Assembly (NCBI GenBank): GCA_947561585.1
Contig: CANNZV010000255.1
Span: forward strand, 186,001-250,000
Origin: Caprella mutica
Lineage: Eukaryota; Arthropoda; Malacostraca; Amphipoda; Caprellidae
DNA length: 64,000 nucleotides
Direction: 5' to 3'
A program made the position numbers and the translations under genes. Position 1 is the first letter of the stretch, and each line of letters begins with the position of its first letter. Shown here one piece after another: positions 25,507 to 37,835 of the stretch. Under the pieces are notes generated by a model. That model was not told where the DNA came from, ran no database searches, and saw only the letters and a list, made by a program, of their open reading frames with translations.

Positions 25507-26930
25507 ATAACTTTTTCCCGCGTAAAACAGACGAGGGACAGAGAGGGACATCCCGCGTGGGACAGACGTGGGACAGAGAGGGATATCCCGCGTGGGACAG
25601 AGAGGGACATCCCGCGTGGGACAGAGAGGGACATCCCGCGTGGGACAGACGTGGGACAGAGAGTGACATCCCGCGTACTTTTTCCCGCGTAAAACAGACG
25701 AGGGACAGAGAGGGACATCCCGCGTGGGACAGACGTGGGACAGAGAGGGACATCCCGCGTGGGACAGAGAGGGACATCCCACGTGGGACAGACGTGGGAC
25801 GCATTTGAAAATGAGTTAAATACAGCTCTGAAATAAGTTGTAATATTGAATAATCAGTTAATCTATTTCTCCGTTAATCCGTTTATCTAATTATAATGAA
25901 TGTGCAACTGTTCTTTGAGACTAAACATGTAAAGTGTTTAAACTATTAACATTCTCCAAAAAAACTCAGCGGTCATACTCCTACGATACCCCCCTGGCAA
26001 AAAACCCCAGTTTGCTTTCGTTTTACACATGCAATTGTCAGTTTCTGATCATTTACAGCTAACGTCTGACTGTACAATTTGCAATATAATATAGGTGACG
26101 TCTTTCAAATTAAAACTGAATTCATGGACTTTAATTTGGATGGTTAATTTGTCAACGATAAAATATAATTAAATAGTATGATTTGGGTAATATATACAGA
26201 CATAGTGAGTATGGTAAATATTAGAAAATCGTTGGTGAAGTCAGCTATCCAATAGTTCAGATATAGTATAATTGATTAATTTATAGGAGTTTACAGTTAG
26301 AGAGGCAATTCGAATATGAATAAATATGAACATCTGTCTACAGTATATATGTTGACTGTTTTCATTAGGTTATTTTGTTATACCCAAATATGTTCATTAA
26401 AGTTTACTTTATTTATGTTAATTTGTTCCTTCTCCCATTCATTATAACGAAACAGAGCAAACCTCTCCGTAAAGCCATCCCTGAATTCTTTGGCTGCAAA
26501 GAGTCTCAGAAACTGACACATTTGGTGCAAACAAGAACTCTTTGGAAGAAAATTAAAAGGAGAGGCTGACTCCGAGAGTGAAGAGAGAGGTGTTGCTTGA
26601 TCAGGGTTAGCACAGGAGTTTCAAATTAAGGACATTGTGGGGCAGAGAGGGACATCCCGCGTAGAGCTGACGTAGGATGTGAGTGGGATTTAAGACGTGG
26701 GAGTAACGAGGGACAACCTACTTGGGACAGACGTGGGATATCACTCGTGGGACAGACGTAGGACATCACGCTTGTTCAAGACGCTGGACGAGAGTGGGAC
26801 TTCATACGTTAGAAAGATTTGGGATTCAAGACATCTTGAGACGTCTGAAGTCCCCGGTTCCTCTCTGTCCCTCGCTAACGAGGGATGTACCTCTCTGTCC
26901 CACGCAGGGCAAAGAGGATAAGGTTAGCTG
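25507..26930. mobile_element. Tandem-terminus element with GGGACAGA/CCCGCGTG arrays
   Basis: The left array (25512-25800) is built of GGGACAGAGAGGGACATCCCGCGT and GGGACAGACGT units, with a long direct duplication inside it (25507-25560 repeated at 25676-25730). At the right (26640-26925) the same words occur first in direct and finally in inverted orientation (CCTCTCTGTCCCTCGC, CTCTCTGTCCCACGC). The words themselves are partly palindromic (CCCACGT/ACGTGGG). The middle has a short open stretch at about 26439-26569 (words KPLRKAIPEFFGCKESQ) that may be a decayed element gene. No cap or target duplication was found, so class membership rests on architecture. Confidence 0.6.
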
Positions 26931-29900
26931 GGATACTTGACAACGGATGAATGCCAAAAGAAAATATTTATTATAGCATCACAGGTAGCATTTCCTGCCC
27001 TGACAATCCAATTAACAGCAAATTATAATACCAATATTTTCGAACTTACCGTCTATTTTCTTGTAGGTTGTTGCTTATCTCCAAACTTATAACTGATGAA
27101 AAGTTCTGGCGACTAATTCAGTTTCTGTCTATTAATTCTCATTGGGAAGAAGTTGGGGGAAGTTCGAAGAATAGGAATTAGAACTAATTAATGTGCGCAA
27201 CTAAGAAGAGATCAAGGTTTGGAGTTTTTAATATTTATTTATATAATGATATGAACAATAGAGATTGCAACAAAATGATTCAAATCTGATTTTCGAATAT
27301 GGTCATGTTATCTAAAACGTATAAATAGTAACTTTAACTCAATAGTGTATGTTCAAACGGGTAGTTTATTTTCTATCTTAATAAGATAAAGTAAACAATA
27401 ATCTAACATAAGTAATATATGTTTACTGAATTCCCCTTCAGATCTCTTTTAACATTCTTCATCCTATTCTTTTACCAGAATTCGTACTCCTGTTTGATAG
27501 ATTCGTGTCAGCAGTTCTAGAGTTGATCCTCTGAATGAAAATTATAACCTGAAATCTCAGAGCAGAATTCATTTAGAAAATATTGACGGCATCTCTCCGG
27601 GGAAAAAAGTGAGCGATTTGAAATGAAAGATGATGCTTTTGTATTCAATTGATTGAATATTATTGAATACAATGAAACATTAAACCCAATGAGGTAAATA
27701 TCACATGTGGATATTTACCTCATTACATAATGAGGTGCATTGGATAAAATGTACTGCAATAATATTTCCCACAATTCACCAATTATCTTATGTGTGACTG
27801 TGTAATTAAATACGTTCGGTGTTATCATTTCGAAACGTGTTCTTTTTAATCTTACAAGCAATTAACAAACAAACAATTACATTCTGATTGGATAATAAAA
27901 CACAAGTCACATCAATTGTTGTCATTTCTTTGATAATTGTCCTGTGATTCTTCTATTCGCCATTGACATGCTAAGGTGGAGCATATAAAGTGTTTGTTAT
28001 TTTTTCAGGTGAATAATGTGAGTTCCAATTGCTCTTCATCATGCTGAGAAATAATACATTTGTTTGAGAAATAGTTGAGAGAATATTTCAGAGTGCCTAT
28101 ATGTCTGTCAAAGGAATGAATAATGCTATATTACAAATAGAATTATGAAGAAAAGCAGATAAATTAATGGAAAAATGTTATTGAAAATATGAATTGTTAG
28201 TTCAAATGTAATGTTCTTAAATTCATTTATATAAGCAAGTTATCCAATTCCGTCTTCAAATAACTCAAAATTGAGAAAAAATGTTTCAGAGAATGAATTT
28301 GTTCTGTACAAATTGAGATTTCAATGACTTTGAAGCTTTTAATTCCTACATATTGAAGGATTGAATTGCAATTCATTTAGTTTAGAATCACTCATATATA
28401 TGTGTAATATAGTATCAGCTGAATTGGTTAATTATAATGTGACTCTAAAAATGAAGTTATATAAATCGATGAAATGACCAATGGGTCTTTAAACTCTTTC
28501 TATATTAGCATTAACTACTCTTTTCTATGATAATTTGTAATGATGAGATTATCATAATCAGTTAAGAATGAGATTTAGGGTATATTTTTCAGACATCTCA
28601 CATACCAAGTGTTCTGTGTAATTCCATCATTTCATTAAATTAGTAACAATAGCAAAATAGTTAGTTAAGAATGATGCCTAGTCAGTCAAAAGGTAATTAT
28701 CCGCCTCACCAGTCAGTCTCTGTCGAATTGGCTCAAGAGATCAACATTGAGACTAGAGTAGCTACTGTGTATCTAGGATGAAACAGAGCACCAGTGAAGC
28801 TATTAAACAGCACCCAGATCCTTAATTAGACCAGAATTGGTTCAGAGAATTCATCGCCAGGAGACATTAACTCTTTCAAGTAAAGTCAATCTCAAAGATA
28901 AAGAGATACAATTAACTCCAACCATTGAATACTGTGAACAATATAATGTTATTTATTATAGGGTTCATATGTTTTTTGATAGATAATAAACACAGTTATT
29001 AATACAACCTGTAATGTTGGTAATACTGTTGAGAGAGTTGAAGGAAAACAAATCTTCTTATAAAAGCTATTCAAGTTATTTAAAAACTTCTATGACGCCT
29101 GTATATTGTAAATCAAACAATATCCGGAGAGTCTGGCTTCATTAAATTCATTGTTTAGGTTTATGGCCACCACCGAAGTAACAAAAAAACTAAAAATGTG
29201 TTTCAATTCAAATATTAAATAATTTTAATGATTCTAACTCTACAGCCATTCATTCTTAAGATATCCTGTTAATTGCCCAATTTATGGTTTGATTAAATAG
29301 AAAAAATTTAGTTTGTGACTGGATTCACCAAAGATATTATCTAATGGGCTATACTTGAACCATAGTAATGTAATCTACATTTTGAATAGTGTTTGCTTAA
29401 CTTTTTAAACTTAATTAATTTGACAGTGTAAATTTAATTGAAGTAAAATAAAATATGTCAATAATTTAACTCAGAATATAATAAAATGATACTGAATAGA
29501 TTGAATACGTATTTCAATAAGTTTATTCAGAGTCAAGAATAACAGCTAGCCCACTAATCACAGTTTCTCTTCAATCACCCAAGTTGTGACTCTCAGCAGC
29601 TAGTATTTACTGTTCATTCACAAGGTATTCCTAGTTGCAGATCTTGACAAAGTGTTATCTCTCACAGCTGTTAATCTCCTGAAATAGAGTTTCAAATTTT
29701 CAGATCATATATATCAAGTTTGTTAGTGGTGAGAAGATGAATAAATCGAGTGTTGTTAATCTATTGAGTTTAACCATGGATCCTCCCTTAGAGGTTTGTC
29801 GGAGGAATAATAATTTTTGATTATTAAATTTTGACTCAAGATGCTGTAAACTCTGGATACTTTTAGTTTAGGTTTTTTGTAGCCAAATCAATAAATATAA

Positions 29901-30216
29901 CGCAACATATTAAGTTATATAACATGTTATTACTATGCGTATATTTAGACATCTGGTTAAATACATGCGCTGTTGCGTCACATTGTAATTAGCAGTAAAA
30001 AAAGATAATAAACATGTAAATGATGTTTCTATTGTGATGAAAAATGTCACTCAGCAGCAAATGTACTCTATCTCGGCTTCAATAGGCCCACTTATCAAAA
30101 ATTATGTAAAACAAAATGAAACAAATTTTTGTTGCTTTACTTCACCTACATTAATAATTATCATACGATGCATAAATACGTCATAGACAAAGAATGTGCG
30201 AGTTTCAACCACTTAT
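26931..30216. other. AT-rich DNA without a supported gene
   Basis: No gene, element end or tandem array was recognised over about 3.3 kb except the hairpin at 27688-27724. Confidence 0.6.
27688..27724. repeat. Perfect 15-bp-stem inverted repeat
   Basis: AATGAGGTAAATATC and its exact complement GATATTTACCTCATT are separated by a 7-bp loop ACATGTG. It could form a hairpin; no further context. Confidence 0.95.
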
Positions 30217-30269
30217 GTCAACTAATTGGTTAATTCAATTAGTTGACGAGCGGGCCCCGGGTGCCCGCT
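30217..30269. repeat. Two adjacent hairpins, one strongly GC-rich
   Basis: GTCAACTAATTG and CAATTAGTTGAC (exact 12-bp arms, loop GTTAATT) are followed directly by AGCGGGC and GCCCGCT (exact 7-bp arms, loop CCCGGGT). The second is an isolated GC island in AT-rich DNA. Confidence 0.9.
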
Positions 30270-30617
30270 TATCGTTCCAGGGTTGAAGCCATTGATATTA
30301 ATTTTGTCAATGAAAAATCTCCTATATACTGTTTAGAAAAATTTTGAGAAATTATGTTGAACATAGCAGACTGTCACCTTCATCTATTGTATTCATCAAT
30401 CTAAAGAAGTAAATGTGAATATTTATATTTATGTTCATTATTATAAAATGGTTGTTAATTATATTCCCATATTGTATGAGAATAACATATACGCACATAA
30501 CTCGATTTGGTAATCTTTTTTTAGAAAGGGATTGTAAAACACATGATTTTTTGGTATCAAATAAAAATAAACTTATATGTACATATATTGTTTTTTCACA
30601 ATATTCTGGAATTCCAG
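30270..30617. other. AT-rich DNA with chance open frames
   Basis: Overlapping frames on both strands between 30352 and 30851 exist, but their composition is that of AT-rich DNA; none is supported as a gene apart from the possible exon below. Confidence 0.5.
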
Positions 30618-30687
30618 CCCTGCAAATTTTCCAACCGTTGCTCTTTTTATCGCTGAAAGAGTGAAAAGCGAAACAAAAGCAATACAA
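30618..30687 (+). CDS. Candidate 70-bp internal exon
   Basis: The island follows TTCTGGAATTCCAG, an acceptable 3' splice site, and ends CAA|GTAAGT, a consensus 5' splice site. It is open in one frame (words PANFPTVALFIAERVKSE, TKAIQ) and GC-richer than the flanks. No family recognised. A 70-bp open island with consensus junctions can arise by chance, so confidence is low. Confidence 0.22.
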
Positions 30688-30984
30688 GTAAGTAAGAACA
30701 ATTTATTGCATTCAAATTTGTTGAAATATGTAATACATAGTTCAGCCTTAGATTCCCTTGGCTCATTTCCAACTAAGAGAAGAGACGATTGTCTCTGAAA
30801 CTTCGAATCACTTTTCTGGAACGAATATTGATGAAAATGTACAATATACATGTTGTTATCTATCTACATTATTTATTATAATAAAAGAGGGGTTTGTCTG
30901 TTTGACCGTCTGTCATACTTTTTTAAAGAAAACTTTATTAAAAGTAAAAGCGATTATTAGTAGCAGTAAATATATAATGATCCT

Positions 30985-31450
30985 ATACAATCACCGCGCA
31001 ATACCCAATAACTGACTACTACCTAATCACCGAATCCAAACATACCACGCAAACACCGAACATTACCCAAATCATGAAATTTACCCTGTAACCGATCATT
31101 ACCCAATCACCGAACACTATTCAAATTATAAGATTTTACCTATTAACCTAACACAACTTAATCAGCGAGCTTTACTCAATCACTGAATAAAACAAATCAT
31201 TGGACTTTTCCATATCTTCGAACTCTACCAAAATTATCGGACTTATCCCAATCATCAAACACTACCCAAATCACCGAACTTTATTCCATCTCTGCGAAAT
31301 ACCCAAATAATAGAAATCTCAACTAATCATCGAACACTATCTAAAACCCCGGAATCCACCCAATCACCTAACATTACCCAATCAACACAATTATCCAATT
31401 TACTTGACTTTACCCAATCACTGAACATTACCCATATCACCAGACGGGTA
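30985..31450. repeat. Degenerate satellite, CAATCACCGAACATTACCC unit
   Basis: Over twenty eroded units of 17-20 bp with core ATCACCGAACATTACCCA; the sharpest are at 31025-31125 and 31380-31440. Confidence 0.85.
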
Positions 31451-32059
31451 TTGTACTAGGAACATTTAAATATAATAATAATGATTACATATACCAATCT
31501 TAAAAAGGAGCAATTTACATTTTGTTAATAAATAGGTGTAGTATTTTGGCCACAGTTAAGTACTAAATGGTGAATAGAGAGTTTAGAAAAATAGATTCAG
31601 TCCCAATATACCTGAGGACTGTTATTTTTTCTTAAGTGCTTTACTAATGTTTTCTAACAGGTGGCAAAGTTTCGATCTCATAGTGTTTTTTCAATACCAT
31701 TTGGAACTGATCGAATGATCGTTATGTTAGCTTTTCCCTCCTCGAGCACAATGTTGTTTGTTTAATGGAATTGGTTTGGTTTGTGCATTTGAGTCACGAG
31801 AAAATTTCGAAGGAAGAAAATAGTCCTGAGACTTACACTATCATTTATGGAATAGAAAACATGAAATATAATAATGTTACTCTTTTATAATTGATAGTGA
31901 CCAAAGTACGACCTGTAATGAATTTGTTTGTAAAAAAAAATGTTATATAAAAATGGACATTTGAAATATTAATAAGTTTGCAACATTAAACTTTAAGATA
32001 TAACTATACTATATTTTAAAGAAGATTGAAGAATGGATAGTTAAATTTCTTTTTTCCTT
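31451..32059. other. AT-rich DNA upstream of the Penelope-like element
   Basis: No coding was recognised; the 5' part of the retroelement may be missing or decayed beyond reading here. Confidence 0.5.
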
Positions 32060-33535
32060 AAAATCGAAAAAAACTGTTATAAAATTTATAAATTACCCAA
32101 AATTCATATAAAGATAATGTCCCTTTACGACCAATATTATCATCAATAGGCTCAGCTGGCTATAAAATCTCTAAATTTCTTCTTCCATATTTAACTCCAC
32201 TCACTTCTAACCAATATACTGTGCAAGATAGTTTCTCTTTTGTCAAAGATATGATCAACACTCCAAATATTAATAAGAGTGTAATGGCTAGCTTTAACAT
32301 TAAGTCACTTTTTACAAATATTCCCATAAATGAAACTATTAATATTGCTTCTGATTCATTGTATGACAACAATATTTATGATGTCCCTTCTTTTTCAAAA
32401 TCTTATTTTAAGAATCTTCTGGAAATGGCTGTAAAGGAGGTGTTATTTATTTTTAATAATGTTTTGTACTCTCAGTTTGACGGTGTAGCTATGGGTAATC
32501 CCTTAGGTCCAACGATAGCGAACGTTTTCTTGTGCTATCATGAAGTAAATTGGCTTAATAAATGTCCTTCTGAATTCAAACCAATAGTTTACGAAAGATA
32601 CATTGACGATACTTTCATTCTTTTTAGGCACAGTTCTCACATTACAAAATTTCTAAATTATTTAATCTCTCAACATCCTAATATTAAATTCACTTGTGAG
32701 ACTGAAATTAATTCCAAATTAAATTTCTTAGACGTTTTGATAAGTAGAGAAATTGATAAATTTATTACTTCTGTATATCGCAAGAAAACGTTCACTGGGC
32801 CTTGGTATGAAATTTAATTCTCTTATTCCTTTTAGTTTTAAACTCAATATTATTTCATGTTTAGTTCATAGGGCCTTTAGGATCTGTTCTAATGTAACGT
32901 TGTTTGAAAATGAATTGTCTTATCTTAGGGATTATTTTTTGAAAAATAAGTTCGCAAGCAAAATTATAGATAGTATGTTTAGGAAGACCATAGATAATTT
33001 TTATAATCCACCTCCTTCTAAAATAACTTGTTCTAGGAAACCAATTTATGTTAAGTTAGAATATTTAGGCCATTATTCCAATGTCCTCAAACGTAAATTA
33101 ACATCTTTAATTAGTAAGTTTTATCCTCAGATCGATCCTAAATTCATTTTTATTTCTTCTAATACTATTGGCAATATGTTTAAGTTTAAAGACAAACTCT
33201 CACCTTTACTTGTTTCCAACGTCATTTATAAATTCACTTGCAGACAGTGCTCCGCAGCCTACATTCGCGAGACAAGGAAACAATTAAAGGTTCGAGTTTG
33301 TCAACACAGAGGGGTTCCCTTCAGAAACCCCTTTACTGTTTTATCTAATCAAGAAAAGAGCAAAATTTTAAACCATTCATATGATAATAACCATCAGATT
33401 TCGGAAAAAGATTTCAAAATTTTATCAACCTGCTATAGTTACGATTTGAGGACATTGGAATCCATTTTTATTTATGAACAGAAGCCCCAATTAAATTCAC
33501 AAGGGGCTTCTACAGAATTATTTATTTTAAAATGA
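32060..33535 (+). pseudogene. PLE reverse transcriptase / GIY-YIG endonuclease, broken
   Basis: The product would copy PLE RNA at a nicked target. In order: KLPKIH (about 32087-32104), then a one-base shift into PLRPILSSIGSAGYK. RT motif A is SFNIKSLFTNIP at about 32293, with Asn where the family has catalytic Asp. Motif B is GVAMGNPLGPTIAN. Motif C is YIDDTF at about 32599. LNFLDVLI and TSVYRKKTFTG follow. Another one-base shift near 32799 leads into LGMKFNSLIPFS and the C-terminal half. That half has a GIY-YIG-like start, VIYKFTCRQC and AAYIRET, where YIR replaces YIG. It also has the Arg of KVRVCQHRG, a His pair in NHSYDNNH and Glu in LESIFIYEQKPQLN. Stop at 33533. There is no ATG at the head; the first frame is open from at least 32101. 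Two frameshifts plus the A-motif and YIG changes make it inactive. Family assignment is firm; exact subfamily unknown. Confidence 0.9.
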
Positions 33536-33680
33536 TTTATTTCTTTTATATGTAGATTGTTTTTTCTGAGTTCATTGTTTATTTAAATAATTGTAACATT
33601 AGTGATATTTATTCATTTCTGTAAACTAGATAGGGGAATTTTGTATTTATATAGTAGAATTAAGTTATGTTTAGGTTTTC

Positions 33681-33709
33681 CTGAGGATGATTTTTTTAAA
33701 AAATCGAAA
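33681..33709 (+). ncRNA. Hammerhead-ribozyme-like motif behind the PLE gene
   Basis: CTGAGGA (33681-33687) fits the core CUGANGA. GATTTTTTT/AAAAAATC (33689-33705) can form the stem, and GAAA (33706-33709) completes the core. PLEs are known to carry hammerhead motifs in their terminal regions. One unpaired T sits between core and stem, and stems I and III were not traced, so activity is doubtful. Confidence 0.4.
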
Positions 33710-33924
33710 GCTTGAAGAAATATGGACTTTTTTATTACCACCCTTGTTTTTCTCTTCATTATTAAAATTGATAAACTAATGAATTAATCCTAAAATCTTG
33801 TAAATTTATCCAACATCATTAAATATCGATTTGGAGTCAAAGTACCAGGAACCAAATTAATCCTATTGAGTTTTTGACGTTCAGAAGGTATCGGAATGCT
33901 TGACTATGTGTTTGAAAAACATGT

Positions 33925-34322
33925 CCCATTTATAAACATACGGTACTGTATTTTTTACAAGTTGTTAGTAAATAAACTAAACTTATGTGTACCAAATTTT
34001 TAGTCAAATTAGTAAGCCTATAAGGAGAAAAACATTCATAGGTATATATGACATTGGAAACTGAGAGAACAGAGCTGTGAAAGGGTGGAGTGTGAAACAC
34101 ATCTTACCACAAACATTTATTTTCCTAATTTGTGTGATTTGCGCTAATTTTTCGCCGATACGAAAATGATTTTTTAACTTTTAAATACAATAGTATATTT
34201 GGAATATATGTTGGAACAAAGTCAAGAAATACCAGTAAATTTAAAGGAATGACACGAAAGATATAAAGTAATTTAAAAATTATGTGCTTAGGAAACACAC
34301 GTCAAATTCAATAGGGTCAATA
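33925..34322 (+). repeat. Dispersed repeat family, direct copy
   Basis: Second copy of the family at 23082-23568 and 37026-37835, uninterrupted. It lacks part of the middle present in the 23-kb copy (the CCAATCACAG to GTTACC stretch is short here). Confidence 0.8.
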
Positions 34323-37025
34323 GGTAGGCAGATTATCAAAAGACAAATTACAGGAAGGTAAATTACTTAAGAGTTCCTCTACCGATAGATATCAATTTAC
34401 TCTTCATTGTTTAATTAAATTAAAACGTCCTTTTTCTTCTCGAATTGATAGATCTCATGCCTTTAAATTAGGAATTATACTAAATAATCATAGTATATGT
34501 ACTATGCTGGGTAACTATAGAGTTTATAGGACTGAAAGACATTATTTTCTAGTCAAAATGTATTGTCAATTACTGAAAAACGGGACAGAGAAGATTACAT
34601 ACTCTCTACAATATTTGTCTTCCTCATGCACTTATGCCAGTAATTAACTCAGTTTATAAATATTGAGGAGTTAATATTAATAATCACTGCGTTAAATCAC
34701 CAGTGATTTTTACCAAACTTTGATATCATTCAATCAAACACCTGGTCTGAACTTTGCTATCTTATGTAACCTATTCAAAGAATTGTAAGTATATAGTTGC
34801 ACTTTAATCGGTTTAGGAGATCTGACTGGAATCCCTTGTATCGTTTATTCCAAATTGAATTCGTTTTTGTAAGGGAATAAAAAATCCGAAGCACATTACA
34901 AATATTAAAATCACATCATACTCATGGAGTGGCAAATGAAACATCCAATGGGGAGAAGTTTAACCTGCTTTAGAGAAGGGATTAACTTATGGGTATTGTG
35001 GAAACTTTAATTCGTGTTGTAAATCTTAGAAATGATTATGATTCAAATAATGTAATTATTAAATAAATTCACATAATGTAGAAATATTTGTGATTTAAAT
35101 AATATAGAAAAAACGTATTGATAAGCCCACACAGTTTGTTTATGGTAACTATTCTAACTAATAGCTATAGCTGTTACTTTTATAGTCATCGTTCAAAAAT
35201 GAATATTCATATAGGATATTTTTTCAGTGAACTTGAGTTCCTCTCCCAATGACTTTATTGAAGTGTTTAAATGTAAATAAATAATTTTGTTTTTGTGTGC
35301 ACTCGCTTGATGAAGTTACGAATCCACACAGTTAGTCATTCAATTGTTAAGTGAATTTTATTTTCATGAGTCCTGAAGACATTTAGACTTAAAAGACAAA
35401 TTGGATTCATAAATAAGGAATTTGAACATTTAGTTCGCAAATATCTAAATAAAGTCTTCCATTCTCCCTAAATCATTTCGTGGAGAATTTATTGAACTCA
35501 CGATATTCCTTATTATCCAAATCACATAAAGAAGATGCGCAGAGTCTTTCTCTAAAGTGTCTAAACGCTTCCAGATTGAGATTGATGTTCTAGTTCAAAA
35601 ATCAACCAGATAATGTATTTATCACAAATTATACAAACTGGTACTTTAGGTCAGTTGAAGACCTTGATAGAATTCTTTTAAATTCAAGATATTTTAGTAA
35701 AATTAAATAATAAAACGATGGAAGATTTTTTTATTTTATTATCCGGAACATCTATGATGTGTGAATCACAGGATTGTGCAACAATCAAAATAATCTAATT
35801 CACAAATCATTTCAGTATTATTGTAGATTAATCACAATTCAAAAAGTTGAGAAACAATTGTGAGAGAAAGTACTAATTCATTAGATTAAATTTTTCGCCT
35901 CCTTGTAGCAATAATTAATCCTTTTTTACTCTTTATATGTCAGTTCATTCAGCAAGAAAAACTTAGTTTTTCCTATGTAGCTAGTGGTCGATTTTCGATA
36001 GGAGGCGAAGTTCAATCCATTTGCTCTTCAGGTAATCTCTTTCCGTTAAAACCAATGAGTAATTATTTGACAAAGAGTTTCAAGGGACTGATGATAATAT
36101 TCAACACATTGGTTAGATATATTCGGACATTCAGTTATTGGTGAATATCTAGGACTTCTCTTAAAGTAACTTACAAAGCAGAACGTTATTTCCTGAACGA
36201 AACACATGATAGACAAAATATATGTGATATAAAATGTTGCTACCATTAGGAAAGAGAATTACTTTTAGTTCATCTATTGATAGTCACGAAATATCTCACT
36301 AACACAATAAGCATATTCTCTAAATTGTAGTAAATCTTGATATAAAAGAAAACTTTTTAAGTTCACCAAAAAGTTAATTTGTGTTACAGTTTCGAATCAA
36401 AACTTCACCAGAACTTAGATTTTCAACTTTGATTTATGGAGAAACGTGCCGCCAATAAAGTAAAGGTACTGAAAATATCTACTAGGACGCAATTCTTAGG
36501 AAGATATTTTTTCTAAGGACTAAACTTTCTATATTATCTGATGATAAAAAATTAATATAAAATATAAATCAGTAGGATAATAATGTAAAAGTGTGGTGGA
36601 TATAAATTTATTTCACACAATTATACCACTTTAGACATACAGCTACGTATATTAATTGCACTCAAAATATAATAGTTAATATTGCAAATATTATAAACTT
36701 ACAAAGTATAGCCATAATAAATTAATTTTTGAAAATATCATTTGAAATTTATTAAAACTATATAATAACCATAATTGTTCTCATTGAAAAAAAGTGATTG
36801 ATTTTAGTAGTTCTAGCCCTGTTGTGCTGTGGTATGTTTAATGGAAGCTTCTAATTCTCTCATTAAATAAGAAGTATTGTATTTTCAATATTTTATCCTA
36901 CAGACAACCGTTTCAAAAGAATGTCGGTTTTTAATTGTTTAGTATCATTCATTTAATTAACCTTAACCATAATAAGTTTGATTATCAGAATGAACGGGGA
37001 TGTTTGAATGTGTAAAACACACATG
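34323..37025. other. AT-rich DNA without a supported gene
   Basis: No gene, element end or tandem array was recognised. Confidence 0.6.
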
Positions 37026-37835
37026 ACTTATTAATAAACTTACGGTACTGTATTTTTTAAGTTGTTAGTATTTGTATTAAACTAATGTGTACCAAATTTC
37101 AAGTAAAAATATTGAAAATATAAGACAACTGAGAGAGCAGAGCTATAATTGGGTGGAATGTGACCCAATCACAGATCGCGCATGTCTGTTTAATCAATGA
37201 AAAAGTTGACTGATTTGTGAATGAAGGTGGCCGGAAATTTCGGTTTCGGAATATTTGTTCTTGAAATTTCAGTCTCGGAAATTTCGGTGCCAAAATTACA
37301 AATGACCTTTCAACATAAATGACCGTCAAGTAGTTTCCTGTATCCTCTAGTTTGTTGTACTGCACACTTCATGATTGTTTAGAGACCTGACAGGGGGGTT
37401 GGGGGGCGGCACGTTCAAAATTACTAAAGTTACGTATCATTTTACAACAGTTAATGATTTTATCCGATTTTTTAAATAGACTACAAATTTTAGTACTCGT
37501 AATTTCAACCTTTTTATTTAGTAACACCATTATAAACTGAGACCCAGTTTTCCGAGACCGAATTTTCTAAGACCGAAATTTCCTATAGAACCGTGCATGA
37601 AGGCTCACCAAACTGTATTTCTATACTATTTTGCGTACCACAGTACAATTAATTTCCTAATTTAGGTGATTCACAACGATACGTAAATTTTGTTTAACTT
37701 TTAAATACAAAAATATATTTGATTAGTATATAGAAACAAAATAAAGAAAGACCGGTAAATTTAAAGGAATAACATGTTAGATATAAAGTGATTTAAAAAG
37801 GATGTGCTTAGAAAACACAAGTCAAACTAATTAGG
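37026..37835 (+). repeat. Dispersed repeat family, direct copy split by an insertion
   Basis: It matches the other copies from TTATTAATAAACTTACGGTACTG to GCTTAGAAAACACAAGTCAAAC, with a break at 37228-37594 where a small tandem-terminus element has inserted. Family sequence resumes with GCATGAAGG and reaches TTAATTTCCTAATTTAGGTGATT at about 37650. Confidence 0.8.
37228..37594. mobile_element. Small tandem-terminus element with 9-bp target duplication
   Basis: The left array has GGAAATTTCGGTTTCGG units (37231-37290); the right array has the inverted CCGAGACCGAATTTTCTAAGACCGAAATTTCC (37550-37583). Flanks GAATGAAGG (37219-37227) and GCATGAAGG (37595-37603) match at 8 of 9 positions. Uninterrupted copies of the host repeat confirm it is an insertion. 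The right end closes CCTATAGAACCG, a variant of the GGTTCTAGG cap. The interior block 37347-37412 (GTTGTACTGCACACTTCATG ... GGTTGGGGGGCGGCACG) recurs in the element at 48339-48776, whose arrays are different. Non-coding, 367 bp. Confidence 0.85.

Larger units (their letters stand above)
32060..33720 (+). mobile_element. Penelope-like retroelement (PLE), 5'-truncated and inactive
   Basis: One reading direction carries an RT of Penelope type followed by a GIY-YIG-like domain, and a hammerhead-like motif follows the stop codon. The visible coding is about 490 codons, short of the roughly 800 usual for PLEs; the missing part is at the N-terminus. No pseudo-LTR was found on the 5' side. Confidence 0.88.

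Noticed and set aside
25455..25808. Overlapping frames of about 100 codons in the GGGACAGA array
   Set aside because: Array artefacts; open in several frames on both strands.
30352..30687. 111-codon frame on the minus strand
   Set aside because: Composition follows local AT-richness, overlaps several equal frames, no domain.
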